From: Bin5 sp965116395
Lineage (GTDB): Bacteria > Chloroflexota > Anaerolineae > Caldilineales > Caldilineaceae
NCBI GenBank assembly: GCA_965116395.1
Contig: OZ220684.1
Span: 2,790,001 to 2,854,000 of the forward strand
Length of the DNA: 64,000 nucleotides
Direction of reading: 5' to 3'
Part shown: positions 21,425-30,209 of the stretch, one piece after another
Layout: each line of letters begins with the position of its first letter
Position numbering within the stretch: position 1 is the first letter of the stretch
The notes under the pieces: generated by a model
Databases searched by the model: none
The model's input: the letters and a program-made list of their open reading frames with translations, nothing else
What the model was told of the DNA's origin: nothing
Made by a program: the position numbers and the translations under genes

Positions 21425-21717
21425 CGTTGCAGTGCGGTTGGCCGTCTGGGCAACGACCAAAAAAGCGGGGATGGCTTGCCTTAGTCATCTATCCACTGGT
21501 AGTATTGCAACCATACGAGCCATAGATATGAAGCATTTTCCTACCCGTCACACATACATCGCGTTTTTTAGGAAGCCATCGCAGCCGGAAGGAAGCCGTA
21601 ATCCGAGGCGGAGGAGACCAATCGGTTTTATACCTTGGAGGGTGTTCTTTAATGTCTGATAGAGGACTTATATCTGGCAGGAACAAGAGCCCAACCCGAT
21701 AAGCCAAGGCTGTTCAG

Positions 21718-22503
21718 ATGACCATCGATCCCGTTGCCCTTCGAAATCTGCTCTGCGAGCGTCTCTGTGAAGACGTCAGAGTCGACGCGCGCCCCGACGG
21801 TGCTTTAATGCTGCGGACGCACTTCGAGTTCCCCGACGGGGACCGCTATCCAATCCATCTGTCTGAGGCGGCATCGGGCGGGCTTCGCTTGTCAGACCGC
21901 GGGCATACGCTCATGCACATCAGCTACGAGCATGACATCGACTCGTTCATGGATGGGACCCGCGGGATGCTTCTCGAACGCATCATGGGCGAGACCGGAC
22001 TAAGTTGGGACGGCGACGGGGGGGCATTTTGCCTGGATACACCGCCTGAACGTCTGCCTCAGGCACTCTTCACCTTCGGACAGGCACTGACCCGGGTCTA
22101 CGACCTGACCCTGCTCTCGCGCACTAACGTCGGCTCCACCTTTTATGATGATCTGGCTGATCTCCTATTCAGCCTGTTAGATGATGCCAAGATCGAACGC
22201 GACTATCTGCCGCAGGTTCCCAATCCTCAAGCATATCCGGTGGACTACCGCATTGAGGGCAGGAGCGGTATTCCGTTGTTCTTGTACGGTGTGCTCAACA
22301 GAGATAAGGCGCGTCTGACGACCATAATGCTTTCCCATTTCCACCGGCATGAACTTCGCTTCGAATCAATCCTCGTCTTCGAGAACCAGACCGAGATCCC
22401 GCGCACGGATTTGGCACGACTCTCCGATGTGGGCGGCGATATGATCTCGTCGCTGGCCGCGCGCGACGATTTCAATCGCAAGCTCCTGCAGCGAGCGGCG
22501 TAA
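21718..22503 (+). CDS. DUF1828/DUF1829 domain protein
   Basis: A 261-residue protein. The first ~100 residues contain FEFPDGDRYPIHLSEAASGGLRLSDRGHTLMHISYEHD, the signature of DUF1828. The rest, with YPVDYRIEGRSGIPLFLYGV, matches DUF1829. Proteins of this architecture are found with restriction and toxin-like genes; their biochemical role is unknown. It lies between res and mod on the same strand, after a 293-bp gap in which I see no gene. A short in-frame stretch (22517-22615) before mod lacks a start codon. Confidence 0.75.
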   Translation: MTIDPVALRNLLCERLCEDVRVDARPDGALMLRTHFEFPDGDRYPIHLSEAASGGLRLSDRGHTLMHISYEHDIDSFMDGTRGMLLERIMGETGLSWDGDGGAFCLDTPPERLPQALFTFGQALTRVYDLTLLSRTNVGSTFYDDLADLLFSLLDDAKIERDYLPQVPNPQAYPVDYRIEGRSGIPLFLYGVLNRDKARLTTIMLSHFHRHELRFESILVFENQTEIPRTDLARLSDVGGDMISSLAARDDFNRKLLQRAA

Positions 22504-22618
22504 CCGACCAGGCTCGCGTTAAAACCATTGCCGGAGACGAACTCTTGGCCCTGTTGCGGGCTGAGCGACCCTGTGACGAAATAAAGATTGTCAATGTTAT
22601 AGAGAGGACTCAACATAA

Positions 22619-23916
22619 ATGGCGCGTCGAAAGAAGACCAGAACCGTCGAAACCATCACCCACCCCGAAGCCACCCGCAAAAACCTCCCCAGCGCCGAAC
22701 ACCAGCCCCTCATGCAGGAAGAAGACCAGTCCCCCCTCCGCGTCGCCTACGAACGCCGCAACCGCGGCCTGGACCCGCAGCTCGTCTGGCGCGGCAAAGA
22801 CGAGCAGGACTGGTCCGACCTCGTCGTCAACGCACCGCCCCTCTACATTCAGGAACGCGTCCATCCCAAGGTCCTCATCGACGACCTGATGCAGCAGAGC
22901 GAACAGGCGCGGCGCGCGCAGGACGACAACATCCAGCCCGGCTTCGCTGATCTCTTCGCCGACTTCAACGGCCTGCCCTCCGAAGACGCCAAGACCGAGT
23001 TCTACCAGCACGACGCCAACTGGTCCAACCGTATGGTCCTCGGCGACAGCCTCCAGGTCATGGCCTCACTCGCCGAGCGCGAAGGACTGCGGGGCAAGGT
23101 GCAGTGCATCTACATCGACCCGCCCTACGGCATCAAGTTTAACTCCAACTTTCAGTGGTCCACCACCAGCCGCAACGTGCGCGACGGCAAGGCCGACCAC
23201 ATCACCCGTGAGCCGGAGCAAGTTAAAGCCTTCCGCGACACTTGGCGCGACGGCATCCACTCCTACCTCACCTACCTTCGCGACCGTCTGACCGTCGCCC
23301 GTGACCTGCTGACCAAGAGCGGATCGATTTTTGTCCAAATTGGGGATGAAAATGTTCACCGCGTGCGAGCGGTAATAGATGAAGTGTTTGGAGAGGAGAA
23401 TCTTGTCTCCTTCCTTACAATTCAGAAGACTAGCAGCCAAACTGACAAAAACCTCTCCTCAGTGTCGGATTATATTCTCTGGTTCTCCAAAGACAAACAC
23501 TTGCTGAAGTTCAGAAGGCCATTCCTGAAAAAGGACGCAAGCTTTTCTGCTGGAGGGCAATACTCTAAGCTTCAATTGCCGGACTTCAGTCGCACTACAA
23601 TGACGAAAGAAGAACGGTCTGATAGGTCCAAAATAAGGCCTAACGCGAGAGTATATCGTCACGATACTCTTACATCTCAAAGTGGGAGCGAAACAACAAA
23701 CTATGAATATTACGATCAAGGTCGGACTTTCGACTCTGGTCGAGGATTCTGGAAGACAAACTCAGTTGGTATGACACGTCTTTCCCGATCTATGCGCCTT
23801 GGGCACGCCAAGAATAGCCTCAATTATATTAGGTTCATTGATGACTTCCCTGTTACTCCTATTGGAAACCTCTGGACTGATACACTTACGGGTTCATTCA
23901 CTGAGGACAAAATTTA
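22619..23916 (+). pseudogene. 5' part of type III-like DNA methyltransferase (mod), interrupted by transposon
   Basis: The N-terminal 432 residues of a beta-class N6-adenine methyltransferase. VLGDSLQVMASL precedes the catalytic motif IV IYIDPPYGIKFNS. Motif I (DPTCGSGTT) is missing here because it lies on the far side of a 20.9-kb insertion. The frame runs into the element at 23917 and stops immediately. Joining 23916 to 44805 restores one frame of 937 codons through TEDK-IYVVQTAQ. As it stands the product has the catalytic motif without the SAM-binding motif. Confidence 0.92.
23909..23916. repeat. left target-site duplication AAAATTTA
   Basis: The 8-bp AT-rich sequence AAAATTTA directly abuts the left inverted repeat. 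It recurs at 44797-44804 directly after the right inverted repeat. An 8-bp duplication is characteristic of the IS1595 family. Confidence 0.93.
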
Positions 23917-23940
23917 GGGAATTATATACGAAAGTAGACA
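23917..23940 (+). repeat. left terminal inverted repeat
   Basis: The sequence GGGAATTATATACGAAAGTA plus GACA matches the inverse of 44773-44796 at 21 of 24 positions, and the outer 13 are identical. It is the presumed transposase-binding end. Confidence 0.92.
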
Positions 23941-23985
23941 ACTCCATTAAACACGGCGTTTTGGTTTGGGCAGGGCGTTGATTTT

Positions 23986-24162
23986 CCTTAACGGTTGGAT
24001 GGGGCGGAGGGTTCGGCCGCCAGCTGGTTTATCACGTTAAGGTAATTGTACCGCTGTAGGTGGCGCAGGGCCTAAATGGGGAGTTAAGGGCCGGAGGCGG
24101 GCTAACAGACTGCTCCTGACGGGAACAGCCACGATGAGGGCGGGCTAGTACCGACGTTAAGC
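23986..24162. promoter_or_regulatory. cluster of CGTTAAGG-like motifs near the left end
   Basis: Four copies of a (C)GTTAAGG-like octamer occur within 180 bp of GC-rich, non-coding DNA just inside the left end. They are at 23986-23994 (inverted, CCTTAACGG), 24035-24042, 24083-24090 and 24155-24162. They could be subterminal binding sites or chance; no equivalent cluster is seen at the right end. Confidence 0.3.
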
Positions 24163-24169
24163 GAGGGGG

Positions 24170-24361
24170 TCAAGTCTGACGCTTATAGGTGCTGGTCGGG
24201 GGAGCGTCTCTGAGATACTGCCACTCTGAATCTTTCGGAGGCGGCGTGGTCATCAGGATGCGGGCGACGTTCTGAGGCGAGTCGGGGATCGGGTCTGGCA
24301 TGGAGTGAGTACGGGGACGGCCGCGAGGTCTCTGAGGTGGCTTGCTACTCTTGTCGAACAT
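24170..24361 (-). CDS. AT-hook-like small protein
   Basis: A 63-residue protein with RPRGRPR near its N terminus, the core of an AT-hook that binds the minor groove of AT-rich DNA. It is followed by a Pro-rich stretch and the segment DSPQNVARILMTTPPPKDSEWQYL, which resembles small hypothetical proteins often found on phages and mobile elements. It lies closest to the left end of the element. The function is unknown. Confidence 0.6.
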   Translation of the reverse strand: MFDKSSKPPQRPRGRPRTHSMPDPIPDSPQNVARILMTTPPPKDSEWQYLRDAPPTSTYKRQT

Positions 24362-24431
24362 GGCAATTTGGCTCCTTATGGATGTATATCAGTATACATC
24401 ATCTTGTCCGATTTTGCAACGGCGTGTGGCG

Positions 24432-24668
24432 TTACGGAATGAGAGTGAGGCGGGGAGGGTCGCGGCGGGGTCTGTTTGGTTTTGGCGGGTTGGTGGAATT
24501 CTCTGTCAAGCGGCTTAAGATAGCGAGTCCGCCGACCAACAGGTGGGCTATGAGGATTGTGGAAAGGGGGGACCACAAGTACTTAGTTGCCGCGTTGCGG
24601 TCGTCGTTGTACATGTGATGGTAGTCATTTCGTTCGTGTTTGCTCCGTTTGCTGTTGTGCAGGTACAT
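24432..24668 (-). CDS. small single-pass membrane protein
   Basis: A 78-residue protein whose ATG is preceded by AGGAG at six bases. A hydrophobic helix (WSPLSTILIAHLLVGGLAIL, about residues 32-51) lies between a charged, His-rich N terminus and a Pro/Arg-rich tail. No family is recognised. It is transcribed toward the AT-hook gene. Confidence 0.5.
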   Translation of the reverse strand: MYLHNSKRSKHERNDYHHMYNDDRNAATKYLWSPLSTILIAHLLVGGLAILSRLTENSTNPPKPNRPRRDPPRLTLIP

Positions 24669-24751
24669 TGTCGTCTCCTGTAGAGGAGGGAATTAGTAGA
24701 TTTTGATTTGGAGTGTTGGCAGCAATTGGCAATTGTGATACTGATGGATAT

Positions 24752-25645
24752 TCACTGGACAGAAATCAGACTATCGCTGGGCCATTGAGCGAGAGGTACT
24801 GTGCCGTCATGATCTCGTGCCATATTCTGAAACAGGGTGGCGGTGATGCCATTCTGAGGAACAAACGTGCAGAGGTATAAATCACCAGCTGCGCTCAGAC
24901 TGACATTGACAAAGACAGTGTATGCCACAGATCCATGCACGTCGTGGTTATAAATGCAACTGCGTAGCCTGCTGCAATCTTCTATGGCAAGTTGAGCGTC
25001 ATTGCCGGCCGCCCACATCATGCGAAATTCTGAGAAAGCTGACAGAGCAGTAAACAATTGACGAAATCGAATCGTATGACGATAACGCATCGTCGCGACC
25101 CTCCATTGTTGCACATTTGCGTGTGCGATTGATCTCCACCCATTTCCCAGGACCCGCCTTAATGGAGTCTCAGGCGAAAACAGAAGTCCAAGATTGTTGA
25201 TGCCAACATCGGTTGATTTTAGAGCCTGTATTTCCTGTATGTTTATGCCATGAAGCGAAAGCAATGACCGGTTGACACCAAGAAAATCCGAGAAGGAGTC
25301 CGTCAGAAATGCAGGTGCACATAAATCGTTCAGAAGATTCCACACCTCGGTGAATACTTCCTTGTGGCACAAGTCCCTTCTGACGATTCCTCCATCAGCC
25401 ACCTCGCTCGCCATCGCGAAGAGTTCACGTCTTTCAAGAGAAGTCAGGTTGAATGCATTTGCCAGCGACCCCAATAATTCGCCGTCCAGCCTGGCTTGCT
25501 CCCCCCTCTCGATTTTTCCCACAACTCTTGGAGTCAAACCAGTCTCAACAGCCAAGTCTTGTTGACTCCAGTTTTGTCCATTAAGAAAATTGGTCTGTTC
25601 CTTGCGCAAGGCCGCCACAATTCTTCCAAACGTTACATGTTCCAC
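24752..25645 (-). CDS. XRE-family regulator with MmyB-like ligand domain
   Basis: A 297-residue transcription regulator. Residues ~5-70 form a helix-turn-helix of the Cro/C1 type (WSQQDLAVETGLTPRVVGKIERGEQ). The C-terminal ~180 residues (FLTDSFSDFLGVNRSLLSLHG ... RRVLGNGWRSIAHANVQQWRVATMRYRHTIRF) resemble the PAS-like MmyB ligand-binding domain. Three operator-like palindromes lie just upstream of its start, between it and a divergent secreted-protein gene, so it probably controls both. Confidence 0.8.
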   Translation of the reverse strand: MEHVTFGRIVAALRKEQTNFLNGQNWSQQDLAVETGLTPRVVGKIERGEQARLDGELLGSLANAFNLTSLERRELFAMASEVADGGIVRRDLCHKEVFTEVWNLLNDLCAPAFLTDSFSDFLGVNRSLLSLHGINIQEIQALKSTDVGINNLGLLFSPETPLRRVLGNGWRSIAHANVQQWRVATMRYRHTIRFRQLFTALSAFSEFRMMWAAGNDAQLAIEDCSRLRSCIYNHDVHGSVAYTVFVNVSLSAAGDLYLCTFVPQNGITATLFQNMARDHDGTVPLAQWPSDSLISVQ

Positions 25646-25700
25646 TCTATCCTCGCTGAATGTTCATTGGCCCGACTAACCCGGCATATGTTTGTCCATA

Positions 25701-25758
25701 TACCGATTTTGGTATATCTCCTTACCAGAACTGGTGTGTGTGTTTGCCAGAATTGGTA
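25701..25758. promoter_or_regulatory. three evenly spaced operator-like palindromes
   Basis: The sites are TACC-GATTTT-GGTA (25701-25714), TACC-AGAACT-GGTG (25723-25736) and TGCC-AGAATT-GGTA (25745-25758). Their starts are exactly 22 bp apart, about two helical turns, placing all three on one face of the DNA. They lie between the divergent regulator gene and the secreted-protein gene and are the likely binding sites of the regulator. Confidence 0.7.
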
Positions 25759-25845
25759 GCTGTCAGCATGACAAAGACAGGTGGAAAGCAGTAAGCTGTG
25801 CCCAGTTGTTCAAACCATGCAGGTCAATCCGAAAGGAGAACCATC

Positions 25846-26325
25846 ATGAAGATTATCAGAAGTCTCACACCGGTGATTGCGGTTCTTGCCTTGGCAGTTT
25901 TCTCTTTCATCCCGGACACGACTTTCGCTCACTGGCCTGACGGACATGAGCCAGACCTTGAGCCCATAATCGGGTCTCTGGAAGAGGACATATCGCTGGA
26001 TAGGGACGTGTCCCCCGAGTGGGAGAATTGTGACGGTTTAGGACAAGGAATCGTTTACAACAACAGTTCCCACATGATGCAGGTAAAGGGCGACCACGCT
26101 GACCATCCGTTCCAGTTCCACATTCGCGATCTTCCATCGGGCCGGAACAGCATCGACGACACAGACCTGTGCGACGTTGACTACCTCACTTTCAAGAACG
26201 TAGATTGGTGGTGGTTCTGGGAGCAGAAAAAGAAAGGGAAGTTTTCTGTCTACCTGGGCAGCAGCGAGTACGATTGTGTAAATTATCATAACGATGCCAA
26301 TCAAGGTCGGTGTCGATATCCGTAA
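25846..26325 (+). CDS. small secreted protein of unknown function
   Basis: The start at 25846 follows GAAAGGAG and encodes a signal peptide (MKIIRSLTPVIAVLALAVFSFIPDTTFA, likely cut after TFA-H). The mature part is about 130 acidic residues with Trp-rich WWWFWEQKKKG and cysteines (NCDG, LCDVD, DCVN, GRCRYP) that could form disulfides. No family is recognised. Its promoter region carries three operator-like sites, and a strong terminator follows, so it is a single-gene unit controlled with the regulator. Confidence 0.7.
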   Translation: MKIIRSLTPVIAVLALAVFSFIPDTTFAHWPDGHEPDLEPIIGSLEEDISLDRDVSPEWENCDGLGQGIVYNNSSHMMQVKGDHADHPFQFHIRDLPSGRNSIDDTDLCDVDYLTFKNVDWWWFWEQKKKGKFSVYLGSSEYDCVNYHNDANQGRCRYP

Positions 26326-26343
26326 ACTGAACCTCTTGAACAA

Positions 26344-26374
26344 AATAGCCCGGACACGACGTGTCCGGGCTATT
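26344..26374 (+). terminator. hairpin terminator after the secreted protein
   Basis: AATAGCCCGGACAC pairs perfectly with GTGTCCGGGCTATT across a three-base loop, 18 bp after the stop codon, and is followed by CTATTA. Confidence 0.85.
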
Positions 26375-26814
26375 CTATTACCCACCCAAACGCATCCAAC
26401 ATGAAGTAACACCAAAACAGAAAAAACAGCACCGCAATCACCCCGGCCACGATCTGACCCAAGGTGAACTTGCCAGTAGGATTTCTTTTCTTTTCCATTT
26501 TATGATTTTGTGTTTGGCAACAAAAGTGTTTAGTCCAGTGGTTTGGGGTTTACATATATGGATGTCGAAGTGAAATGGCAGACGGCACGAATCGTGAGTT
26601 GGCAATATATCATGGTCTGGCGAGTTTGGCCAGCGACGCAATGGGGTGTGTGGTTGGTGACGGGTTGTGGGTTGTGACGGGTGTGGGTTTGCGGTGGACT
26701 GGGAGCACGTGGGCGGCGTGGAGCCCGTATTGTGCGCCGAGGGGGTGTTAGGGGTCAACGGAGCCAGATGGTGGGCTCAGGGCGTCTGGGAATGGCTTAG
26801 GGAGGGTTATGTGG
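26375..26814. repeat. non-coding stretch with GT-rich repeat, copy 1
   Basis: This 440-bp stretch has no credible gene. Its right half (about 26695-26810) is strikingly G/T-rich on the plus strand. It is related to 28755-28875 through blocks such as GCGGCGTGG, TTGTGC-CGAGGGG, GGGGTCAAC-GGAG and GGGCTCAGGG. The repeat lies next to the 3' end of the DUF4238 gene. Confidence 0.5.
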
Positions 26815-27780
26815 CTAAGAGTTTGTGGTTAGTGATTCGAAGATATCTCTCACGGTTTGGTTTGGCGTGGGTTGGTTTTTGATGGCGAGTTGGATAGCGT
26901 TGGCGGAGTCGCCGATGAGGAATTGGTGTGAATGGCATGACATCAAGCCGTTCAATTTGTTCATGATTTTTGGTGGGATAAGTTTTGATGAGAGGTTTCG
27001 AGACTTATGAGTCAGGAGGCAGGCTAGGTGTGGGGAGAGGGGATAGTAGAAGGCATAGTCCGTTACGTCTCCACCGAATCTATTTGCCAGCAGGTTGATG
27101 ATTGGTTGGTCTCCTGTGACGAAGCCGGAATTTTTGTTTTCGAGGAAAACAATTTCAAGGGAATTGCTTTCAGAAGCAAATGTATGACCGACGATGCAAG
27201 CCTTGAAATAGCAATAGAAATTTGTTATGTTGCCAGATGTTTGGAGGCGGGGTTGGCGTGAAAAATAACGCTTGACGAGTTCTCTGGTGTTTTTTGTTCG
27301 GAAGTATTGTTGAGCGAAATAGGAATAGAACACTGCGGCCAACTTGTCTGACTTCATAAATTCGTTTTGTTTTTGTCGTAGTTGATCGAGGATTGGTACT
27401 GCATGGTTTTCAATGTGACTGTGCAGTTTTTCTTCGGTCTCAATTGACAGTTTTCGGAATGTTTCTTTGGTGTCTGATGGGATTGAAATGTTGTTCTTGA
27501 TTGATTCGTGGATTTTGGTCGCGAGGGCAATTAGTTCAATAAATTTTCGGTAATGTGGTATCGAGTTTGGAGAGCCATGGTTTTCGATAAACCATATGAG
27601 GTGATCAAGGTCAGGTTGGGTGAGATATTGAAGTTTATAAAAATGTCTTTCGACCATCACGTTCTTGGGGTTTATGGTGATGGGCTCTTGCTTATTTCTT
27701 GAACAATGGACAAGTCCGGCAGAATTACACCATGCTCTGAGGTAGTGTTGCCATACGTAATGTTGTCTGTGCTTGGTCAT
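26815..27780 (-). CDS. DUF4238 domain protein
   Basis: A 321-residue protein starting KHRQHYVWQHYLRAWCNSAGLVHCSRN and continuing NPKNVMVERHFYKL, the pattern of the DUF4238 family. A later conserved block is FVTGDQPIINL. The family is widespread in accessory and mobile DNA and has no established activity. The gene is AT-rich compared with the host. Nothing next to it indicates an operon. Confidence 0.72.
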   Translation of the reverse strand: MTKHRQHYVWQHYLRAWCNSAGLVHCSRNKQEPITINPKNVMVERHFYKLQYLTQPDLDHLIWFIENHGSPNSIPHYRKFIELIALATKIHESIKNNISIPSDTKETFRKLSIETEEKLHSHIENHAVPILDQLRQKQNEFMKSDKLAAVFYSYFAQQYFRTKNTRELVKRYFSRQPRLQTSGNITNFYCYFKACIVGHTFASESNSLEIVFLENKNSGFVTGDQPIINLLANRFGGDVTDYAFYYPLSPHLACLLTHKSRNLSSKLIPPKIMNKLNGLMSCHSHQFLIGDSANAIQLAIKNQPTPNQTVRDIFESLTTNS

Positions 27781-27840
27781 GTTGGTTCTGTTGGGGATTG
27801 GTGGAAGTGGTCTGGTTGGGCTGAAACGTGATGACTATTG

Positions 27841-28644
27841 TCATCTGTATAGATGGATTCTTTCCATGGCGTTGAATTCATCTACGAGGTATTTTCCCTG
27901 CTTGTTGTTATTCATACAAAACAGAGCGAATTTAATGTAATTCAAAAAGGAATCTATGCTTTCGGCTGTTCCGGTTGGTGCCCAGGATTGCATTTCTATG
28001 GGGCTGCCGGAGTAGATGCCGTACATCTGGGTTAGGACTTCACCGGCGGCAGCGAGAGCCTTTTCCATATATTTCTCATCGATGTGTGGTAGTTGATCTA
28101 ATTCTTGATTACCTAGCGATACTATTTTATCTCTGTGTGCAATAAACTTGTTTCTCCATACTCTGGCTTTTTCTGCTTTGTTTGTGGCATCTTCAATTAG
28201 GGGAGGGATTGTTGATTTTGCTGTTGGGTCGTCTAGGAGGTCAACAATAGTCAAAAGGGAGAGGTTTTCGGACGGACCCATTCTTGCTTTGTCTGTGAGT
28301 CTAGCCAAGTGAAGCGTTAGGTCATCTCCGAAAATTCTGAGCAGTCGCCAGACGAATTGTTTTGAGTCCTGATCTAATCTGGAAAGCAGGTCGAAGGAGG
28401 CGTAAATCTGTTTGATTAAGACCCATTTTTCGTGGATGCGGCACACATCCTGAAATAGCCTACTGTAGACTTCGCCAAGGCGTGGTCCGAATACGGTCTT
28501 GAAGTGTTCGTCAAGATCATCGCCGGGGATGTGGTGCCATTGCAGATCTTGCATTTCTTCTTGCTTGATTCCTTTTGGGGTTGCGACGAAAGCTCTTACG
28601 CTAAGTGTTTTTGAGTTGAGGTTGATTTCGATTGGTTCGGGCAT
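27841..28644 (-). CDS. AbiU2-like HEPN domain protein
   Basis: A 267-residue helical protein. RNKFIAH at residues 164-170 is an Rx5H pattern as in HEPN ribonucleases, within WRNKFIAHRDKIVSLG. The preceding SLLTIVDLLDDP and LARLTDKARMGPSENLSL are typical of the AbiU2-like HEPN family linked to abortive phage resistance. The start at 28644 follows AAGGAAAG at six bases. The frame is open 92 codons further, but that part is low-complexity GT-rich repeat DNA and is probably not translated. RNase activity is inferred from the motif only. Confidence 0.68.
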   Translation of the reverse strand: MPEPIEINLNSKTLSVRAFVATPKGIKQEEMQDLQWHHIPGDDLDEHFKTVFGPRLGEVYSRLFQDVCRIHEKWVLIKQIYASFDLLSRLDQDSKQFVWRLLRIFGDDLTLHLARLTDKARMGPSENLSLLTIVDLLDDPTAKSTIPPLIEDATNKAEKARVWRNKFIAHRDKIVSLGNQELDQLPHIDEKYMEKALAAAGEVLTQMYGIYSGSPIEMQSWAPTGTAESIDSFLNYIKFALFCMNNNKQGKYLVDEFNAMERIHLYR

Positions 28645-28754
28645 CGCGGTCTTTCCTTCATATCTTTCAAGTCGAGGCATGGACAAGATGGACTGTACCA
28701 TTGCTTGGGTCGGCAAGGCCAGTGTTGGAGGTAGGTGTTGAGCGTTGTTTTGGG

Positions 28755-28875
28755 GCCGGGGATGGGGCTGGACGTGTCTCTGAGCGGCGTGGTGGTGCGT
28801 TTTGTGCCGAGGGGTAGTATGGGGGTCAACCGGAGGGTTAAGGGGCACAGAGGGGCTCAGGGTGGTTTGGGAGGT
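28755..28875. repeat. GT-rich repeat, copy 2
   Basis: A diverged second copy of the GT-rich block at 26695-26810, here upstream of the HEPN gene start. Both copies have the same orientation. The gap 28645-28980 holds this repeat and presumably the HEPN promoter. Confidence 0.5.
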
Positions 28876-28980
28876 GATTAAGTTGGGATGATTCGGGTCG
28901 TTACGGGATGTGGCAACCATTGCTGTTTTGGGATCATATACAGCGGAGGCGTTGTCTATTCGGAAGAGGGTTTCAAAAAG

Positions 28981-29985
28981 TTAGGTGGCCAACATTCCTG
29001 GCAATATAGGTCTAGGATCGATGAGAAGTTTGTCATCGTATGAGATTTTTCCGTTGGGTTGTATTTGAGGGTTATGTACGGAGAACAATTGGCATTTCAT
29101 GTGGTGGAGATATGTGGATAAATCTTCTAGGTACTGTAATTGCGGTTTGGGATTGGTGACTTGGTACAATTCTCGACCTGCTGTTGTGAGTTGGGCGGCA
29201 GGCACAGACAATTGGTCATGCCTATTGTCCTTATCTTTCAGTATGAGAAAACCAGAGTGGTAACGCAGCGCGATCTCCGCGTTTTCATCAAAATCAAAAA
29301 AACTTGCAGATGTGCTTTGCCAATTGACCAGTCCACATTCTTGCATATGGATTACGTCAAGGTACTGGAGGTGATGATTAAAGTACATAGAGTTGGATGC
29401 CGATGAATAAAATACAGAGTCCCCACCGAAGACACAATCGGCAAATTGCTCAAACTTGGTGGCGTCCAGTGGCGACAAATCTTTCAGGACACTTAGGGTT
29501 CGGAGCGAGGTTTGCCCTGGGTTTTGGATTTCTCCCGCCAATATCTTGGACCACCAGGATTGTAAATCCACTGATGAAACATCTTGGGCGTATTGAGAGT
29601 AGTGTGCGGTCCAGTCTGGATCAGGCTCATGATCTTCGATTACTGTATTCTCCAGAATATCAGCTGCGCCTCTCACAATCGACACTTGGTTGTCTATTCG
29701 TTTCTGAACTTGTGAGCCTACGAGATTGTTTGTGATTTCACTTTTCCACTCAATTGTTTCGGCGGTATCTGGTATCCTGTCCAAAAAAGAAGCTGCGGAC
29801 TCAGTTTGAGCATCAGCCATGGCATTAAAGGCGTCGATTTCAGACTCAGTGGTTGTAAGTTCTGCTTCTCCTCTTTTTCGAGCGCGCCAATTCCACAGAA
29901 ATGGGTCCACTGTTGCTTCTAGGCATTTCTTGGTGTATTTTGCAAGAACTTTCAGTGGTGTCCCGACCAAATTCCAATCTGCCAT
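28981..29985 (-). CDS. DUF2806 domain protein
   Basis: A 334-residue protein. The conserved block SSVDLQSWWSKILAGEIQNPGQTSLRTLSVLKDLSPLDATKFEQF identifies DUF2806, here at about residues 135-180. The N terminus resembles a long helical arm (residues 20-110). The C-terminal part contains LTTAGRELYQV, a pattern seen at the end of DUF2806 proteins. The function is unknown; members occur often in phage and defence regions. It is transcribed divergently from the small zinc/membrane gene pair at 30000. Confidence 0.75.
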   Translation of the reverse strand: MADWNLVGTPLKVLAKYTKKCLEATVDPFLWNWRARKRGEAELTTTESEIDAFNAMADAQTESAASFLDRIPDTAETIEWKSEITNNLVGSQVQKRIDNQVSIVRGAADILENTVIEDHEPDPDWTAHYSQYAQDVSSVDLQSWWSKILAGEIQNPGQTSLRTLSVLKDLSPLDATKFEQFADCVFGGDSVFYSSASNSMYFNHHLQYLDVIHMQECGLVNWQSTSASFFDFDENAEIALRYHSGFLILKDKDNRHDQLSVPAAQLTTAGRELYQVTNPKPQLQYLEDLSTYLHHMKCQLFSVHNPQIQPNGKISYDDKLLIDPRPILPGMLAT

Positions 29986-29999
29986 TAAGTTCTCCCACG

Positions 30000-30209
30000 A
30001 TGGTTAAACGCGTAGTGCCTACCAGCAATGTGAGTATACAACAGACTGGGCCTGACAGGCCAGCGGAGCGGCGTAACGGGGCGGTATGGTCGGTGTATGG
30101 GGAGCGAGACGAAGCCGTGTTGGAGCATGCCGAGATGTGTCCACATTGTGGCATAAAGGCTGCTGGTTGGAAGTCTGATTTTTTCAATAGGGGTGGTGAT
30201 TGTGCGTAG
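30000..30209 (+). CDS. small protein with CPHC zinc-ligand motif
   Basis: The frame from ATG 30000 gives 69 residues ending AEMCPHCGIKAAGWKSDFFNRGGDCA. CPHC could bind half of a zinc site. The ribosome site is weak. It overlaps the start of the next gene by 17 bases, which suggests coupling. The family is unknown. Confidence 0.4.
   Translation: MVKRVVPTSNVSIQQTGPDRPAERRNGAVWSVYGERDEAVLEHAEMCPHCGIKAAGWKSDFFNRGGDCA

Noticed and set aside
26438..26758. A 106-codon Thr/Pro/Ser-rich frame on the minus strand
   Set aside because: The low-complexity translation comes from the GT-rich repeat and has no ribosome site.
28645..28920. N-terminal extension of the HEPN protein by 92 residues
   Set aside because: The extension is Pro/His/Thr-rich, derived from the GT-rich repeat, whereas a good ribosome site and the family-like sequence begin at 28644.
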